A model generated the notes under the pieces. It did not search any database and was not told where the DNA came from. It saw nothing but the letters and a program-made list of their open reading frames with translations. Of a DNA stretch of 64,000 bases, positions 43,751 through 52,539 are shown piece after piece. Each line of letters begins with the position of its first letter. The stretch's first letter is position 1. The translations under genes were made by a program, and so were the position numbers. The DNA is from Candidatus Kaistia colombiensis (lineage in GTDB: Bacteria; Pseudomonadota; Alphaproteobacteria; Rhizobiales; Kaistiaceae), in the NCBI GenBank assembly GCA_029203105.1, contig CP119318.1:2742501-2806500 (forward strand). The letters are read 5' to 3'.

Positions 43751-45556
43751 CTAGGCGATCCGCGCCGGGCGCAGGCTGCGGAGGCTGTTGCCGAGGTGCC
43801 AGCGCGGTGCGTCGGCAAGGTCGGCGGGCGTCAGCCGGTGCTCGATCGCCCTGCCGCTCTCGAGCAGGCTCCGGCGCAGGATGCCGGGCAGCAGGCCGTC
43901 GGCGATCGGCGGCGTCAGGAGCAGGCCGTCTTCGCGCTCGACGAAGATGTTGCTGCGCGTCGCCTCTGTGACGAAGCCCGAACGGTTGACGAGGATCGCC
44001 TCGTCGGCGCCGAGAGCGGCGGCTTCGGCGAAGGCGGTTTCATGGAGCCGGCGCCGCGTTGTCTTGTGGCGCAGGAAGGGATCGCCGGCATCGGCGCGCG
44101 CGCTGGCGATAATCGTGACGACCGGCCGGTCCGGTTCGGGCGGCAGGGCCGGGGCGGCGATGTCGAGCGTTCCGTCGCGGCGCAGTTCGAGACGCACCCG
44201 GCGATCCTGTTCCCGGCTGAACGTCGCCGTCAGGGCCTTGAGGCGGGCTTCCGCTTGCCCGCGATCGAAGCGGAAGCCGAGCGCTGCGGCGGACGCGGCC
44301 AGACGGTCCAGATGCAGTTCCAGACGCGCAAGACCCGTTTCGGCCGAGCCGCGCAGCGTTTCGATCAGGCCATAGTCTTCGGCAAGGTCGGTCAGCACGC
44401 GCGCCTTCAGCAGGCATTCGGCATATTCGGCTTCGGCTTGCGAATCCGCGACAACCCCGCTGCCGACGTCATAGCGGCCCCGGCCATCGGCTAGCAGCGT
44501 TGCCGTCCGGATGGCGACATTGAAGCGAAGGTCGCCGTTCGGCGCGATCGTTCCGAGCGAGCCGGTGTAGATCTCGCGCGGTGCCGTTTCCAGTTCGCGG
44601 ATGATCTCCATCGCGCGCAGCTTCGGCGCGCCGGTGATCGAGCCGCAGGGAAACACGGCGCGCAGGCGTTCGTCGAGGGAGGTTCCCGGCGACAGGCGTG
44701 ATGTCACGGTCGACGTCAGCGCGTGGAAGGTCGCATAGGTCTCGACGTCGAAGAGGCGCGGCACGCGCACCGAACCCAGTTCGCTGATCCGGCCGAGATC
44801 GTTGCGCAAGAGGTCGACGATCATCAGGTTCTCGGCGCGCTGCTTCGGATCCTCGCGCAGTTCTCGCATCGCCGCCTGGTCGGCATCCGGTTCGCTGTGG
44901 CGGGGCACGGTGCCCTTCATCGGGCGCGTCGTGGCCTGGCCGGCGGACACGTCGAGGAACAGTTCCGGCGAAACCGACAGGATGGTGGTGCCATCGAAGG
45001 CGACGATGCCGCCATGCGCGACCGGCTGGTTGGCGCGCAGCGCTGCGTAGAGTGCGAGTGGGTCGCCGTCATGGCGGAAGTCGATCGGGAAGGTGAGGTT
45101 GACCTGATAGGCGTCCCCGGCGGCGAGATAGTCGAGCACGCGGGCGACCTTCGACGCGTGGCCCGCCGCGTCCAGCCGGGGCAGGACGTCGACGACCGGC
45201 GGCGGCGGGGCGAGGGCGCCGAAGACGGCATCCAGCTCCGCCGCTTCCAGACGGAGCCCCTCGCGAAACAGACCGAACCAGATGAGCGGCAGCTCGCGCC
45301 CGGCGGGAAGCGCGGCGACGAGGCGCTCCTGTAGCGCGTAGCCGAGCTCATAGCCGAGGAAGCCGGCCGCATGCAGCCCGCGCGCCAAGCCGGCCTCGAT
45401 CCGCGCCAGAGCGTCCTGGACCGCGTCCGCGTCATCGCAGCGGACGATCTCGACCGGATCGACATAGAGCGTCGCCCCCGCGGAAGCGGCAAGGCGATCT
45501 TCCAAAAGGACGAAGGGGGACGATGCCGTCAGCAAGTCGGCGAGGGCGGGCGGCAT
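43751..45556 (-). CDS. pabB: Fused aminodeoxychorismate synthase component I and aminodeoxychorismate lyase
   Basis: The product is 601 aa. Residues 1-370 form a chorismate-binding domain with AGDAYQVNLTFPID, RPMKGTVPR and FPCGSITGAPKLRAMEII. Residues 385-601 form a PLP-dependent class-IV fold with GLIETLRG, DPFLRHKTTRR (likely PLP Lys), GADEAILVNRSGFVTEATRSNIF and TPPIADGLLPGILRR. The two halves make 4-amino-4-deoxychorismate and then p-aminobenzoate for folate; glutamine amidotransferase PabA is not in the window. Such PabB-PabC fusions are known in several bacteria. Single gene, intact. Confidence 0.92.
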   Translation of the reverse strand: MPPALADLLTASSPFVLLEDRLAASAGATLYVDPVEIVRCDDADAVQDALARIEAGLARGLHAAGFLGYELGYALQERLVAALPAGRELPLIWFGLFREGLRLEAAELDAVFGALAPPPPVVDVLPRLDAAGHASKVARVLDYLAAGDAYQVNLTFPIDFRHDGDPLALYAALRANQPVAHGGIVAFDGTTILSVSPELFLDVSAGQATTRPMKGTVPRHSEPDADQAAMRELREDPKQRAENLMIVDLLRNDLGRISELGSVRVPRLFDVETYATFHALTSTVTSRLSPGTSLDERLRAVFPCGSITGAPKLRAMEIIRELETAPREIYTGSLGTIAPNGDLRFNVAIRTATLLADGRGRYDVGSGVVADSQAEAEYAECLLKARVLTDLAEDYGLIETLRGSAETGLARLELHLDRLAASAAALGFRFDRGQAEARLKALTATFSREQDRRVRLELRRDGTLDIAAPALPPEPDRPVVTIIASARADAGDPFLRHKTTRRRLHETAFAEAAALGADEAILVNRSGFVTEATRSNIFVEREDGLLLTPPIADGLLPGILRRSLLESGRAIEHRLTPADLADAPRWHLGNSLRSLRPARIA

Positions 45557-45685
45557 TGCGAGCGTTGATCCTGAGCGAAGCGGAGGCCGGAACCGGCAAG
45601 GGTCCCTTCCATAGCCCGCGGAGCGCCGATTGGCGACGGTCGGCGCATCTCGTCTCGCGTTGGCGGCCCGGCGGCGATGGTTCGC

Positions 45686-46333
45686 CTAGGCTTCGCGGCC
45701 CAGCGCCTCGAAGCGGGCGGCGACGGTGGCGGTATCGGTGACCCAGCAATAGCCGCCAAATGCCTTCAACGCATTGGCATGGCGCTCGGGCGTCGGCGCC
45801 GCGCAGGCGTCGGCTACACAGGTCACCAGGAAGCCCCGATCGGCGCCGTCGCGTACCGTCATGTCGACGCACTGGTCCGTCAGAATGCCGGCGACCACCA
45901 GATGGCGAGTGCCGAGATTGCGAAGCAGATAGTCGAGATTGGTCGAGTTGAAGACGCCGGAAGAGGTCTTCGGCAGCAGGATCTCGTCGCCTATCGGCGC
46001 GACGGAAGGCGAGGGCAGGCCCGCCGCAAGGCTCGGCGGAATGTGGATCGGCGTCAGCTTGTGATCGAGCGAGCGATCGCGGCCATCCTCGGTCAGGCTC
46101 TGGATGATGGTGTGCAGCACCTCGACGCCAGCGGCCCGCGCCGTCGCCAGCAGCCTCTGCTGGTTCGGGATCACCGTCTCCCGGGTCTGGCGATAGAAAT
46201 AGTGGTCGGATCCCCAGTCCGCATGGTCGGGATCGAGGCCCGGCTCCAGCCAGATGCGTTGCATGTCGACGATGAGAAGCGCGGTCTCGTCGCGTCGAAA
46301 CGGCTCGTCGCGGCGCGGCAATGTCGAGTTCAT
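45686..46333 (-). CDS. Isochorismatase-like cysteine hydrolase
   Basis: The product is 215 aa with the isochorismatase/nicotinamidase fold. The catalytic Asp is in ALLIVDMQRIW near residue 24, a Lys in EILLPKTSSGVFNSTNLDYLL, and the nucleophilic Cys in VAGILTDQCVDMTVRDGADRGF. The length and the cis-peptide region fit plant-like ureidoacrylate/biuret/peroxyureidoacrylate hydrolases as well as generic members; the substrate is not predictable. The ATG at 46333 is preferred over longer in-frame starts, which would overlap the next gene. About 130 bp separate it from the pabB fusion gene. Confidence 0.87.
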   Translation of the reverse strand: MNSTLPRRDEPFRRDETALLIVDMQRIWLEPGLDPDHADWGSDHYFYRQTRETVIPNQQRLLATARAAGVEVLHTIIQSLTEDGRDRSLDHKLTPIHIPPSLAAGLPSPSVAPIGDEILLPKTSSGVFNSTNLDYLLRNLGTRHLVVAGILTDQCVDMTVRDGADRGFLVTCVADACAAPTPERHANALKAFGGYCWVTDTATVAARFEALGREA

Positions 46334-46397
46334 CGTTGGTTTTTCTTTCCGGCTTGGAGACGTTTGTCTTGTCGTCGGGCGGTTCGTCGCCCGTGAC

Positions 46398-47606
46398 CTA
46401 GAGCGGACCGATCTCGGAGCGCGCATCCGCTGCCAGTTCGCTCGCCTTGGTCTTCGCGCCCGATAGCGGCGGGTCGATCGCCTCGATGTCCCGTACCCAT
46501 TCGCGCCAGATCGCGACGAGGAGGGCCATGAGCACCGGGCCAATGAAGAGGCCAAGGAAGCCCAGCGTCTTTACGCCCCCGACAAGGCCGAAGATCGTCG
46601 GCAGGAAGGGCAGCTTGATCGGTCCGCCGACCAGCTTCGGGCGAAGCGTCTTGTCGACGATGAACAGTTCGACCGTTCCCCAGACAAACAGCGCGATGCC
46701 GGCCACGATCGAGCCGCTGGCGGCGAGGTAGACCGAGACCAGCGACATGGCCAGCGGCGCGCCGCCCGGAATCAGCGCCATCATGCCGGTGATCACGCCG
46801 AGTGTGATCGGCGAGGGGGCGCCGGCGATCCAGTAGGCGAAGCCGAGCACGATGCCCTCGCCGATGGCGATCAGCGTCATGCCGGTGACGGTGGCGCTGA
46901 TGGTCGCCGGAACCACGCGCGAGATCCGTTCCCAGCGCATCGGAATGATGCGCTCGCCGATCAGATCCACCTTGGCAACGAACAGCTCGCCATCGCGGAA
47001 GACGAAAAACAGCGTGATCAACATGAAGATCAGGGTCAGCAGCAGGCCGAACAGACCACCGCCCGCGGCGAGCACCGCGCGGTAGATGTTGCCGATATTG
47101 GCGCCGCTAACCGCATAGATCATTTCGCCGATGGCGCCAGGGCGACCGACATATTCGGCCCAGCGGACCGACAGCCATTCGCCGATGCCGGGGATGTTGG
47201 CCATCCACACGGGCACTTCGGCGCCGAAGCGGTTGGTCTGGATCGCCCAGGCGGAGAGCCCGCGGACTTCGTCTATGGCGTATGCCGCCGCGATTGCGAT
47301 CGGCACGATCAGAAACAGGGTGAAAAGCGCCAGCGCCAGCGTCGCTGCCGCCGTCCGGTTGCCACCGGTGAAGTCTACGATGCGTCGATAGATCGGCCAC
47401 CCGGCAAAGGCGATGACCAGCGCTGCCAGGACGGGGACGACAAAGCTGTGAAAGAAATAGATTCCGGCGACCCCGATCAGGATCAGGAGCCAGCGTGCGG
47501 CGGAAAGCGGGGCGATCAACCCCGATCTTGACGATCCTGCAGCGCCGAGCAGCCGTGGCTCACGCGTCGGTATCAAGGGTTCCACGGGAAGGCGCGCATC
47601 AGGCAA
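46398..47606 (-). CDS. AI-2E family transporter-like membrane protein
   Basis: The product is 402 aa with about eight helices in the arrangement of the UPF0118/AI-2E family. There is an N-terminal pair (ARWLLILIGVAGIYFFHSFVVPVLAALVIAFAGWPIYRR), a central extracytoplasmic loop and late segments with GVITGMMALIPGG and KTLGFLGLFIGPVLMALL. Family members export AI-2 or act as cation antiporters; the role here is open. The start is a TTG preceded eight bases upstream by GGAG on the minus strand. No better ATG exists in frame. Confidence 0.87.
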   Translation of the reverse strand: MPDARLPVEPLIPTREPRLLGAAGSSRSGLIAPLSAARWLLILIGVAGIYFFHSFVVPVLAALVIAFAGWPIYRRIVDFTGGNRTAAATLALALFTLFLIVPIAIAAAYAIDEVRGLSAWAIQTNRFGAEVPVWMANIPGIGEWLSVRWAEYVGRPGAIGEMIYAVSGANIGNIYRAVLAAGGGLFGLLLTLIFMLITLFFVFRDGELFVAKVDLIGERIIPMRWERISRVVPATISATVTGMTLIAIGEGIVLGFAYWIAGAPSPITLGVITGMMALIPGGAPLAMSLVSVYLAASGSIVAGIALFVWGTVELFIVDKTLRPKLVGGPIKLPFLPTIFGLVGGVKTLGFLGLFIGPVLMALLVAIWREWVRDIEAIDPPLSGAKTKASELAADARSEIGPL

Positions 47607-48034
47607 GTCATTTTCTCCAATGGGTTAGCGCGGATGACACGGAACGCCCACATGGCACGATCCTGCCGGATGCGGAAACCGTTGCCAGTGTGGCGGATGC
47701 CGCCGTCCATGCCAACGCACCCAGTCTCGCATTTTTTGGCCCTTCCTTGTGAGAGCCCGGGAATGGCCCATCGTCGCAGTGACCTGCGGTCGCGCTCTGT
47801 GCTCGCCCCCGACATCGATCGGGGCAGCGCGCCAGCCAGAATTGGATTGACGGCGCGCGGGCCGGGGTAGATGTTTTTCAAGCCGGTCGAATTCCGACGT
47901 TCGCGACGAAGGTACAACAATCCATCTCGAGTGAGTGCAGCTGCCGATTGTGTTGGCCGATGACGGCGCACGCGCGGACCTGACGCTACGGCGGGCTCAG
48001 CGTGCTTGTGGCATAGCAGAGTGGGACGAGCGTC
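47607..48034. other. 428-bp gap before the anion ABC operon
   Basis: No coding sequence, repeat copy or known RNA element was recognised here. It must hold the promoter of the TTG-started gene on the minus strand and that of the ABC permease on the plus strand. A short inverted sequence, CCGGG-type, around 47755-47765 is not convincing as a terminator. Confidence 0.4.
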
Positions 48035-49771
48035 ATGAAGCGGCCGATCCTCGATGCAAGGCACCTTGCTCCCCTCGGGGCCTATGCTCCCAACATCTTC
48101 GATGTCATTGCCTTCGTTCTCGTGATCGCGGTGCTCGCGGCGATCGGGCACTCGGCCAGCGAGATCAAGGCGCCGCTGACCGAGCTCGACATTGCCCCCG
48201 TCCACCTCGATCCCTGGTTGCTGCCGGGCTACGCGCTGCGGACGACCTTGCGCATGTTCGCGGCGATGGGAGCGTCCCTGATCTTTACCTTCGTCGTCGC
48301 AACTCTGGCGGCGAAGAGCCGCAAGGCCGAGCTGATCATCATCCCGGCCCTGGATATCCTGCAGTCGGTCCCGGTGCTCGGCTTTCTGACCTTTACGGTC
48401 GTCTTCTTCCTGCGGCTTTTTCCCGGCAGCCAGCTCGGCGCCGAATGCGCGGCGATCTTCGCGATCTTCACGGCCCAGGCCTGGAACATGGCCTTCTCCT
48501 TCTATCAATCGCTCAGGACGCTGCCCACGGACCTGAGCGAGGTCAGTCGGCTGTTCCGGCTGTCGCCATGGCTGCGCTTCTGGCGGGTCGAGGCCCCCTT
48601 CGCCACGCCGGGGCTTGTCTGGAACGCCATGATGTCGATGTCGGGGAGCTGGTTTTTCGTCGTGGCGTCCGAGGCGATCTCGGTCGGCGACACCAAGATC
48701 GCCTTGCCCGGCATCGGGGCCTGGCTCGGCTTGGCCATCGAGCAGCAGGACATTGCGGCGGTTGCCATGGCCGTTGCGGCGATCGCCGTCGTCATCCTGC
48801 TCTACGACCAACTGGTGTTTCGGCCGATCGTCGCCTGGGCCGACAAGTTCCGCTTCGAGCAGACGGCCGCCCAGCACCGCCCTCGTTCCTGGCTCTATGA
48901 CCTCCTTCGCAAGACCCGTCTCCTGAAGCGTCTCACCATGCCGATCGTGGCGCTTGCGGAAATGCTGAACCGGATTTCGGTGCTCCGGTGGCCGCTTGCG
49001 CCGATCAAGGCGCCGCCGGGCTGGGCGCGATTGACGAATATCGCCTGGCTCGTCCTCACTATCGGCCTGACGGCCTATGGTGCGTGGCTGATCTTCAGCT
49101 ACTTGTCCGCGACGCTTGGCCTTTCGGACCTCCTGCAGTCAATCTCGCTCGGCGCCATGACGCTCCTTCGTGTCCTTGTCCTGATCGTACTTGCCAGTCT
49201 GGTCTGGGTGCCGATCGGGGTCTGGATCGGGCTCAGGCCCGCCGTTTCGGACCGCGTCCAGCCCTTCGCGCAGTTTCTCGCTGCGTTTCCGGCGAATGTC
49301 CTCTTTCCGTTCGCCGTCGTGACGATCGTCCATTTCAAGCTCGACCCGAATATCTGGCTCTCGCCCCTGATGATCCTCGGGACGCAATGGTACATCCTGT
49401 TCAACGTGATTGCCGGCGCCAGTGTGTTTCCGACGGATCTGCGCGAAGTATCGACGATGTACCGGCTTCGCTCGGCTCAATGGTGGCGCAAAGTCATCCT
49501 GCCTGGCATCTTTCCCTACTATGTCACGGGCGCGCTGACCGCTTCGGGCGGCTCCTGGAACGCCAGTATCGTCGCCGAATTGGCGAGCTGGGGAAACACG
49601 AAGGTCGAGGCCGCCGGACTCGGCGCCTATATCGCCAAAGCCACCGATGCCGGCGACTATCCGCGCGTCGTCCTTGGCATCGCGGTCATGGCGGTCTTTG
49701 TCGTGGTATTCAATCAGCTGCTGTGGCGACCGCTCTATCGCATCGCCGAACGACGGTTCCGCATGAGTTGA
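48035..49771 (+). CDS. Anion-type ABC transporter with duplicated permease domain
   Basis: The product is a 578-aa membrane protein with two binding-protein-dependent permease domains in one chain, about residues 70-280 and 370-575. Each holds a coupling loop: TDLSEVSRLFRLSPWLRFWRVEAPFATPGL in the first and TDLREVSTMYRLRSAQWWRKVILPGIFPYY in the second. The layout is that of the COG4986 group of anion transporters. The ATPase follows 11 bp later. No binding protein is coded beside it, so substrate capture must be by a distant gene or by none. Confidence 0.85.
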   Translation: MKRPILDARHLAPLGAYAPNIFDVIAFVLVIAVLAAIGHSASEIKAPLTELDIAPVHLDPWLLPGYALRTTLRMFAAMGASLIFTFVVATLAAKSRKAELIIIPALDILQSVPVLGFLTFTVVFFLRLFPGSQLGAECAAIFAIFTAQAWNMAFSFYQSLRTLPTDLSEVSRLFRLSPWLRFWRVEAPFATPGLVWNAMMSMSGSWFFVVASEAISVGDTKIALPGIGAWLGLAIEQQDIAAVAMAVAAIAVVILLYDQLVFRPIVAWADKFRFEQTAAQHRPRSWLYDLLRKTRLLKRLTMPIVALAEMLNRISVLRWPLAPIKAPPGWARLTNIAWLVLTIGLTAYGAWLIFSYLSATLGLSDLLQSISLGAMTLLRVLVLIVLASLVWVPIGVWIGLRPAVSDRVQPFAQFLAAFPANVLFPFAVVTIVHFKLDPNIWLSPLMILGTQWYILFNVIAGASVFPTDLREVSTMYRLRSAQWWRKVILPGIFPYYVTGALTASGGSWNASIVAELASWGNTKVEAAGLGAYIAKATDAGDYPRVVLGIAVMAVFVVVFNQLLWRPLYRIAERRFRMS

Positions 49772-49782
49772 GGAGGCTTGCG

Positions 49783-51105
49783 ATGAGTGTCCTTGAGCCG
49801 GCAATTGCCGCCAAACCGATCGTTTCGGTCGAGAATGTTGGTCATTTCTACCAGAAGGGCGGTGCGACCGACTTGCTGGTACTCGACGGCGTCAATGTCA
49901 CGCTTCGCAGCAACGAGATTGTTTCGCTGCTGGGGCGATCCGGATCGGGAAAGTCGACGCTGCTTCGGATCATAGCCGGGCTGATGCCCGCCAGCTCCGG
50001 ATCCGTCACGATAAGCGGACAGGCCGTCAATGGGCCGGCCAGTCAGGTCGCGATGGTGTTTCAGTCTTTTGCCCTGTTCCCCTGGCTGACGGTGCTGCAG
50101 AATGTCGAGATCGGGCTCGAGGCTCAGGGCATGGCTCCCGGGCTTCGGCGCAAGCAGGCCCTCACCGCGATCGACCTGATCGGGCTGGATGGCTTTGAGA
50201 GCGCCTATCCGAAAGAACTGTCCGGTGGCATGCGCCAGCGCGTTGGATTGGCGAGGGCGCTGGTCGTGCAGCCTGAGGTTCTCCTGATGGACGAGCCTTT
50301 CTCTGCCCTCGACGTCCTCACGGCCGAGACGCTGCGCACCGATCTGCTCGACCTCTGGTGCGAGGGCCGAATGCCGATCCAGGCGATCCTGTTGGTGACC
50401 CACAACATCGAGGAGGCAGTGCTGATGTCCGACCGGATCCTGGTCTTTGCCTCCAATCCCGGGCGGGTGATCGCGGAGCTCAAGGTCGACCTGCCCCAGC
50501 CGCGAAACCGCCTGGATCCGGCATTTCGCCAGATTGTCGATGATATCTACGCCCGGATGACGATGCGGCCGGCGGCCGCGACGGCGCCGCGCGAGGGCGC
50601 ATTCCCGGGAACCGGCATCGGCCTCATTCTGCCGCATGTTTCGACCAACGTTCTCGCCGGCTTGATCGAGACCGTCAACGGGCCTCCCTATGACGGTCGT
50701 GCAGACCTTCCGGCGCTGGCCTCGGTGCTGCAACTGGAAATCGATGACCTCTTCCCCGTGGCGGAGACGCTGCAACTGCTCCGTTTCGCGGAGGTGGAAG
50801 GCGGCGATATCCGCCTGGCCGAGGCCGGGCGCCGCTTTGCCAATGGTGAAGTCGACGAACGCAAGCACCTCTTTGCGCAGCATCTGATCGCCTATGTGCC
50901 GCTGGTGGCCCATATTCGACGTGTGCTGGACGAACGATCGAGCCATCGGGCGCCAGCGGCGCGGTTTCGCGATGAGCTCGAGGATTACATGCCGGAGGAA
51001 TTCGCGGAAAAGACGCTCAGGACCGTCATCTCCTGGGCGCGCTACGCGGAGACGTTCGCGTTCGATGAGGGCACCGGGGTGTTCAGCCTGGAAAACCCGA
51101 CCTAG
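49783..51105 (+). CDS. ABC transporter ATPase with C-terminal AAA-associated domain
   Basis: The product is 440 aa. Residues 10-250 form a NitT/TauT-type ATPase: Walker A GRSGSGKST, Q-loop VFQSFALFPWLTV, signature LSGGMRQRVGLARAL, Walker B VLLMDEPFSALD and switch LVTHNIEE. Residues 285-440 form an added winged-helix-like domain (ILPHVSTNVLAGLIETV, LQLEIDDLFPVAETLQLLRF, AEAGRRFANGEVDERKHLF) that matches the AAA-associated C-terminal family. That domain is found with duplicated permeases. GAGGAGG precedes the ATG. The stop codon lies inside the hairpin of a repeat. Confidence 0.9.
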   Translation: MSVLEPAIAAKPIVSVENVGHFYQKGGATDLLVLDGVNVTLRSNEIVSLLGRSGSGKSTLLRIIAGLMPASSGSVTISGQAVNGPASQVAMVFQSFALFPWLTVLQNVEIGLEAQGMAPGLRRKQALTAIDLIGLDGFESAYPKELSGGMRQRVGLARALVVQPEVLLMDEPFSALDVLTAETLRTDLLDLWCEGRMPIQAILLVTHNIEEAVLMSDRILVFASNPGRVIAELKVDLPQPRNRLDPAFRQIVDDIYARMTMRPAAATAPREGAFPGTGIGLILPHVSTNVLAGLIETVNGPPYDGRADLPALASVLQLEIDDLFPVAETLQLLRFAEVEGGDIRLAEAGRRFANGEVDERKHLFAQHLIAYVPLVAHIRRVLDERSSHRAPAARFRDELEDYMPEEFAEKTLRTVISWARYAETFAFDEGTGVFSLENPT

Positions 51106-51207
51106 AGTCGTTCCGTGTTTCATGGAAACACGGAACGACTCTATCTCTTTGTTTGATCGCGTTTTCTTCACGCGAACCGGTATCCACTTCGCTCGAAAAC
51201 GCGCTAG
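51104..51207. repeat. RIME-like intergenic repeat, copy 2, overlapping a stop codon
   Basis: A perfect 18-bp stem with a 3-base loop spans 51104-51142; its first bases are part of the TAG of the preceding gene. The tail TTCTTCACGCGAACCGGTAT and onward to CTTCGCTCGAAAACGCG repeats that of copy 1 at 5228-5322. It likely acts as a transcription end point or mRNA stabiliser for the ABC operon. Confidence 0.72.
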
Positions 51208-51289
51208 CGTCGCCGTCGATCGCATCGCGCCCTGCGCGCAGCTCCCGTTGGTAGGCGGTGGCGGGCCAGACCCGCCACCGTCGCTCGGG

Positions 51290-51496
51290 TTACAGGCGAA
51301 TGTCTGCCAGCCTGGCCGTCAGTGTCTCCCGATCAGCGACCGATTTGAGCCGGATCGTCAGGGTGTCGGTCTTGGCCGGCACCTGAGGCGGCAGGCTGAC
51401 GGCGATCTCCGCGGCGTGCTCCGCCGCCCAGGCCCGGAAGCGCGGCAGCTTGTTCGGTCCGCTGATCGCGAGGGTGAAGGTATATTGGAAGGTCAT
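51290..51496 (-). CDS. Small protein of unknown function
   Basis: The product is 68 aa, soluble, with a predicted strand (FQYTFTLAIS), an amphipathic helix (LPRFRAWAAEHAAEIAVS) and a strand-helix end (TDTLTIRLKSVADRETLTARLADI). It is a lone gene between the ABC operon repeat and the AraC-family pseudogene. There is only a weak ribosome-binding site (GGGAT). Coding is plausible from composition; no family is recognised. Confidence 0.5.
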   Translation of the reverse strand: MTFQYTFTLAISGPNKLPRFRAWAAEHAAEIAVSLPPQVPAKTDTLTIRLKSVADRETLTARLADIRL

Positions 51497-51849
51497 CGGA
51501 TAGATCCCAAAGGTGTAGCCTTCGGCGTCGGACAGCGCGCAAAACTACACGCGGCAAATCTCTCGGCCGGCGCACGTACATCTGAATGTCGTGAGGGTGC
51601 GTCCCTGGCGCCGCTCTTGCTATCGCAGGTAGCGGCACCAGGCATTCAGCCTGTTTGAAGGCTGCCTTTGCAGATCTTGATCCGGGCAAAGCAAATCGTT
51701 TGCATGGCCGATATCTCGGCCAAATAGTCTGCATTGTCAATTTTACCGCCCTTGGTCGTTCGGCAGCACGGCGAAAGGCCTGGCGGGGAAACGCGAGCAT
51801 CAGGACACCAGCAAGGCCCGGAAAGTGGCGTCGGGGCCGGGCTCCGAAA
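51497..51849. other. Gene-free stretch downstream of the AraC remnant
   Basis: About 350 bp with no supported gene, repeat or RNA. It is somewhat less GC-rich near 51660-51760. It may include decayed sequence belonging to the pseudogene region. Confidence 0.4.
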
Positions 51850-52430
51850 CCAACACGGGCGTCGAGCGCATGCTGCCCGGGCGAAATGATCACTGCGCAC
51901 GAAGCCGAACTCGGCAGCGACCTCGGAGATGCGTCGGGTCTCGTTCGCATCCGTAAGCCGGGACCGGATCCGTTCGAGCCGTCTCGCCTGGATGTAGTGC
52001 TGCACGCCGCCCTCCTTGTCGAAGAGCCGGTAAAGCGTCCGCCGCGATACGCCGAGCGCATTGCATATCGCGTCCGAGTCCAGCCTTTCCGAGCCAAGAT
52101 GAGCGTCGATGAAGGATCTGGCGCGACGCCGGAGCACGAGTTCATGGTCCGGCCGCGCGGCCTCCACATGGGCGATCGAGGGCTTGACGCATATCGAGCG
52201 TAGCGCGGCTGAGACTCGGCAATGACCATGTCGCCCAACTGGAGCGCCTCGACGTCTGCGCTGAATTCCGTCGACACGTCTTCCGTACGACCCGCATCGA
52301 AAACGACGCGGATGTTTTCTCGCTAGACATCAAAATCCCGCGTGGAAATGAAGCTTCGGGAGATGCTCGCGGATCCCACGACTGCCTCCTGACGCAGATG
52401 GCGGCGACGATGCCATCGGCACGCGCGGTC
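51850..52430 (-). pseudogene. Degraded AraC-family regulator
   Basis: Two remnants of one gene are visible on the minus strand. The upstream part reads GSASISRSFISTRDFDV, then a TAG at 52323-52325 where family members have Trp, then RENIRVVFDAGRTEDVSTEF and ALQLGDMVIAESQ. This is the start of an AraC-binding-like domain. The downstream part, in another frame from about 52180, is the AraC helix-turn-helix pair (RRRARSFIDAHL, ICNALGVSRRTLYRLF, RRISEVAAEFGFVRSDHFARA). Roughly 130 residues that normally join the two are absent. The last turns (about 51850-51890) have slipped frame again. The gene is therefore dead by nonsense, deletion and frameshift. Limits are approximate. Confidence 0.78.
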
Positions 52431-52539
52431 AAGTATTGGCGCGGCACGGGTCTTGAGACGAGTCCGGCACGATCTATCCTTCTAACCACTTCGTCTAACT
52501 CAGTTTGCCAGGCGAAATCGGGTTGGGAGGAACGTGCGC

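Noticed and set aside
47607..48034. Possible riboswitch before the duplicated-permease operon
   Set aside because: I looked for conserved helices and loop motifs of known metal and anion riboswitches and saw none that I could defend.
47573..48877. Open frame of 434 codons antisense to the start of the duplicated permease gene
   Set aside because: No motif, mirror composition, and it crosses two intergenic stretches as well as two real genes.
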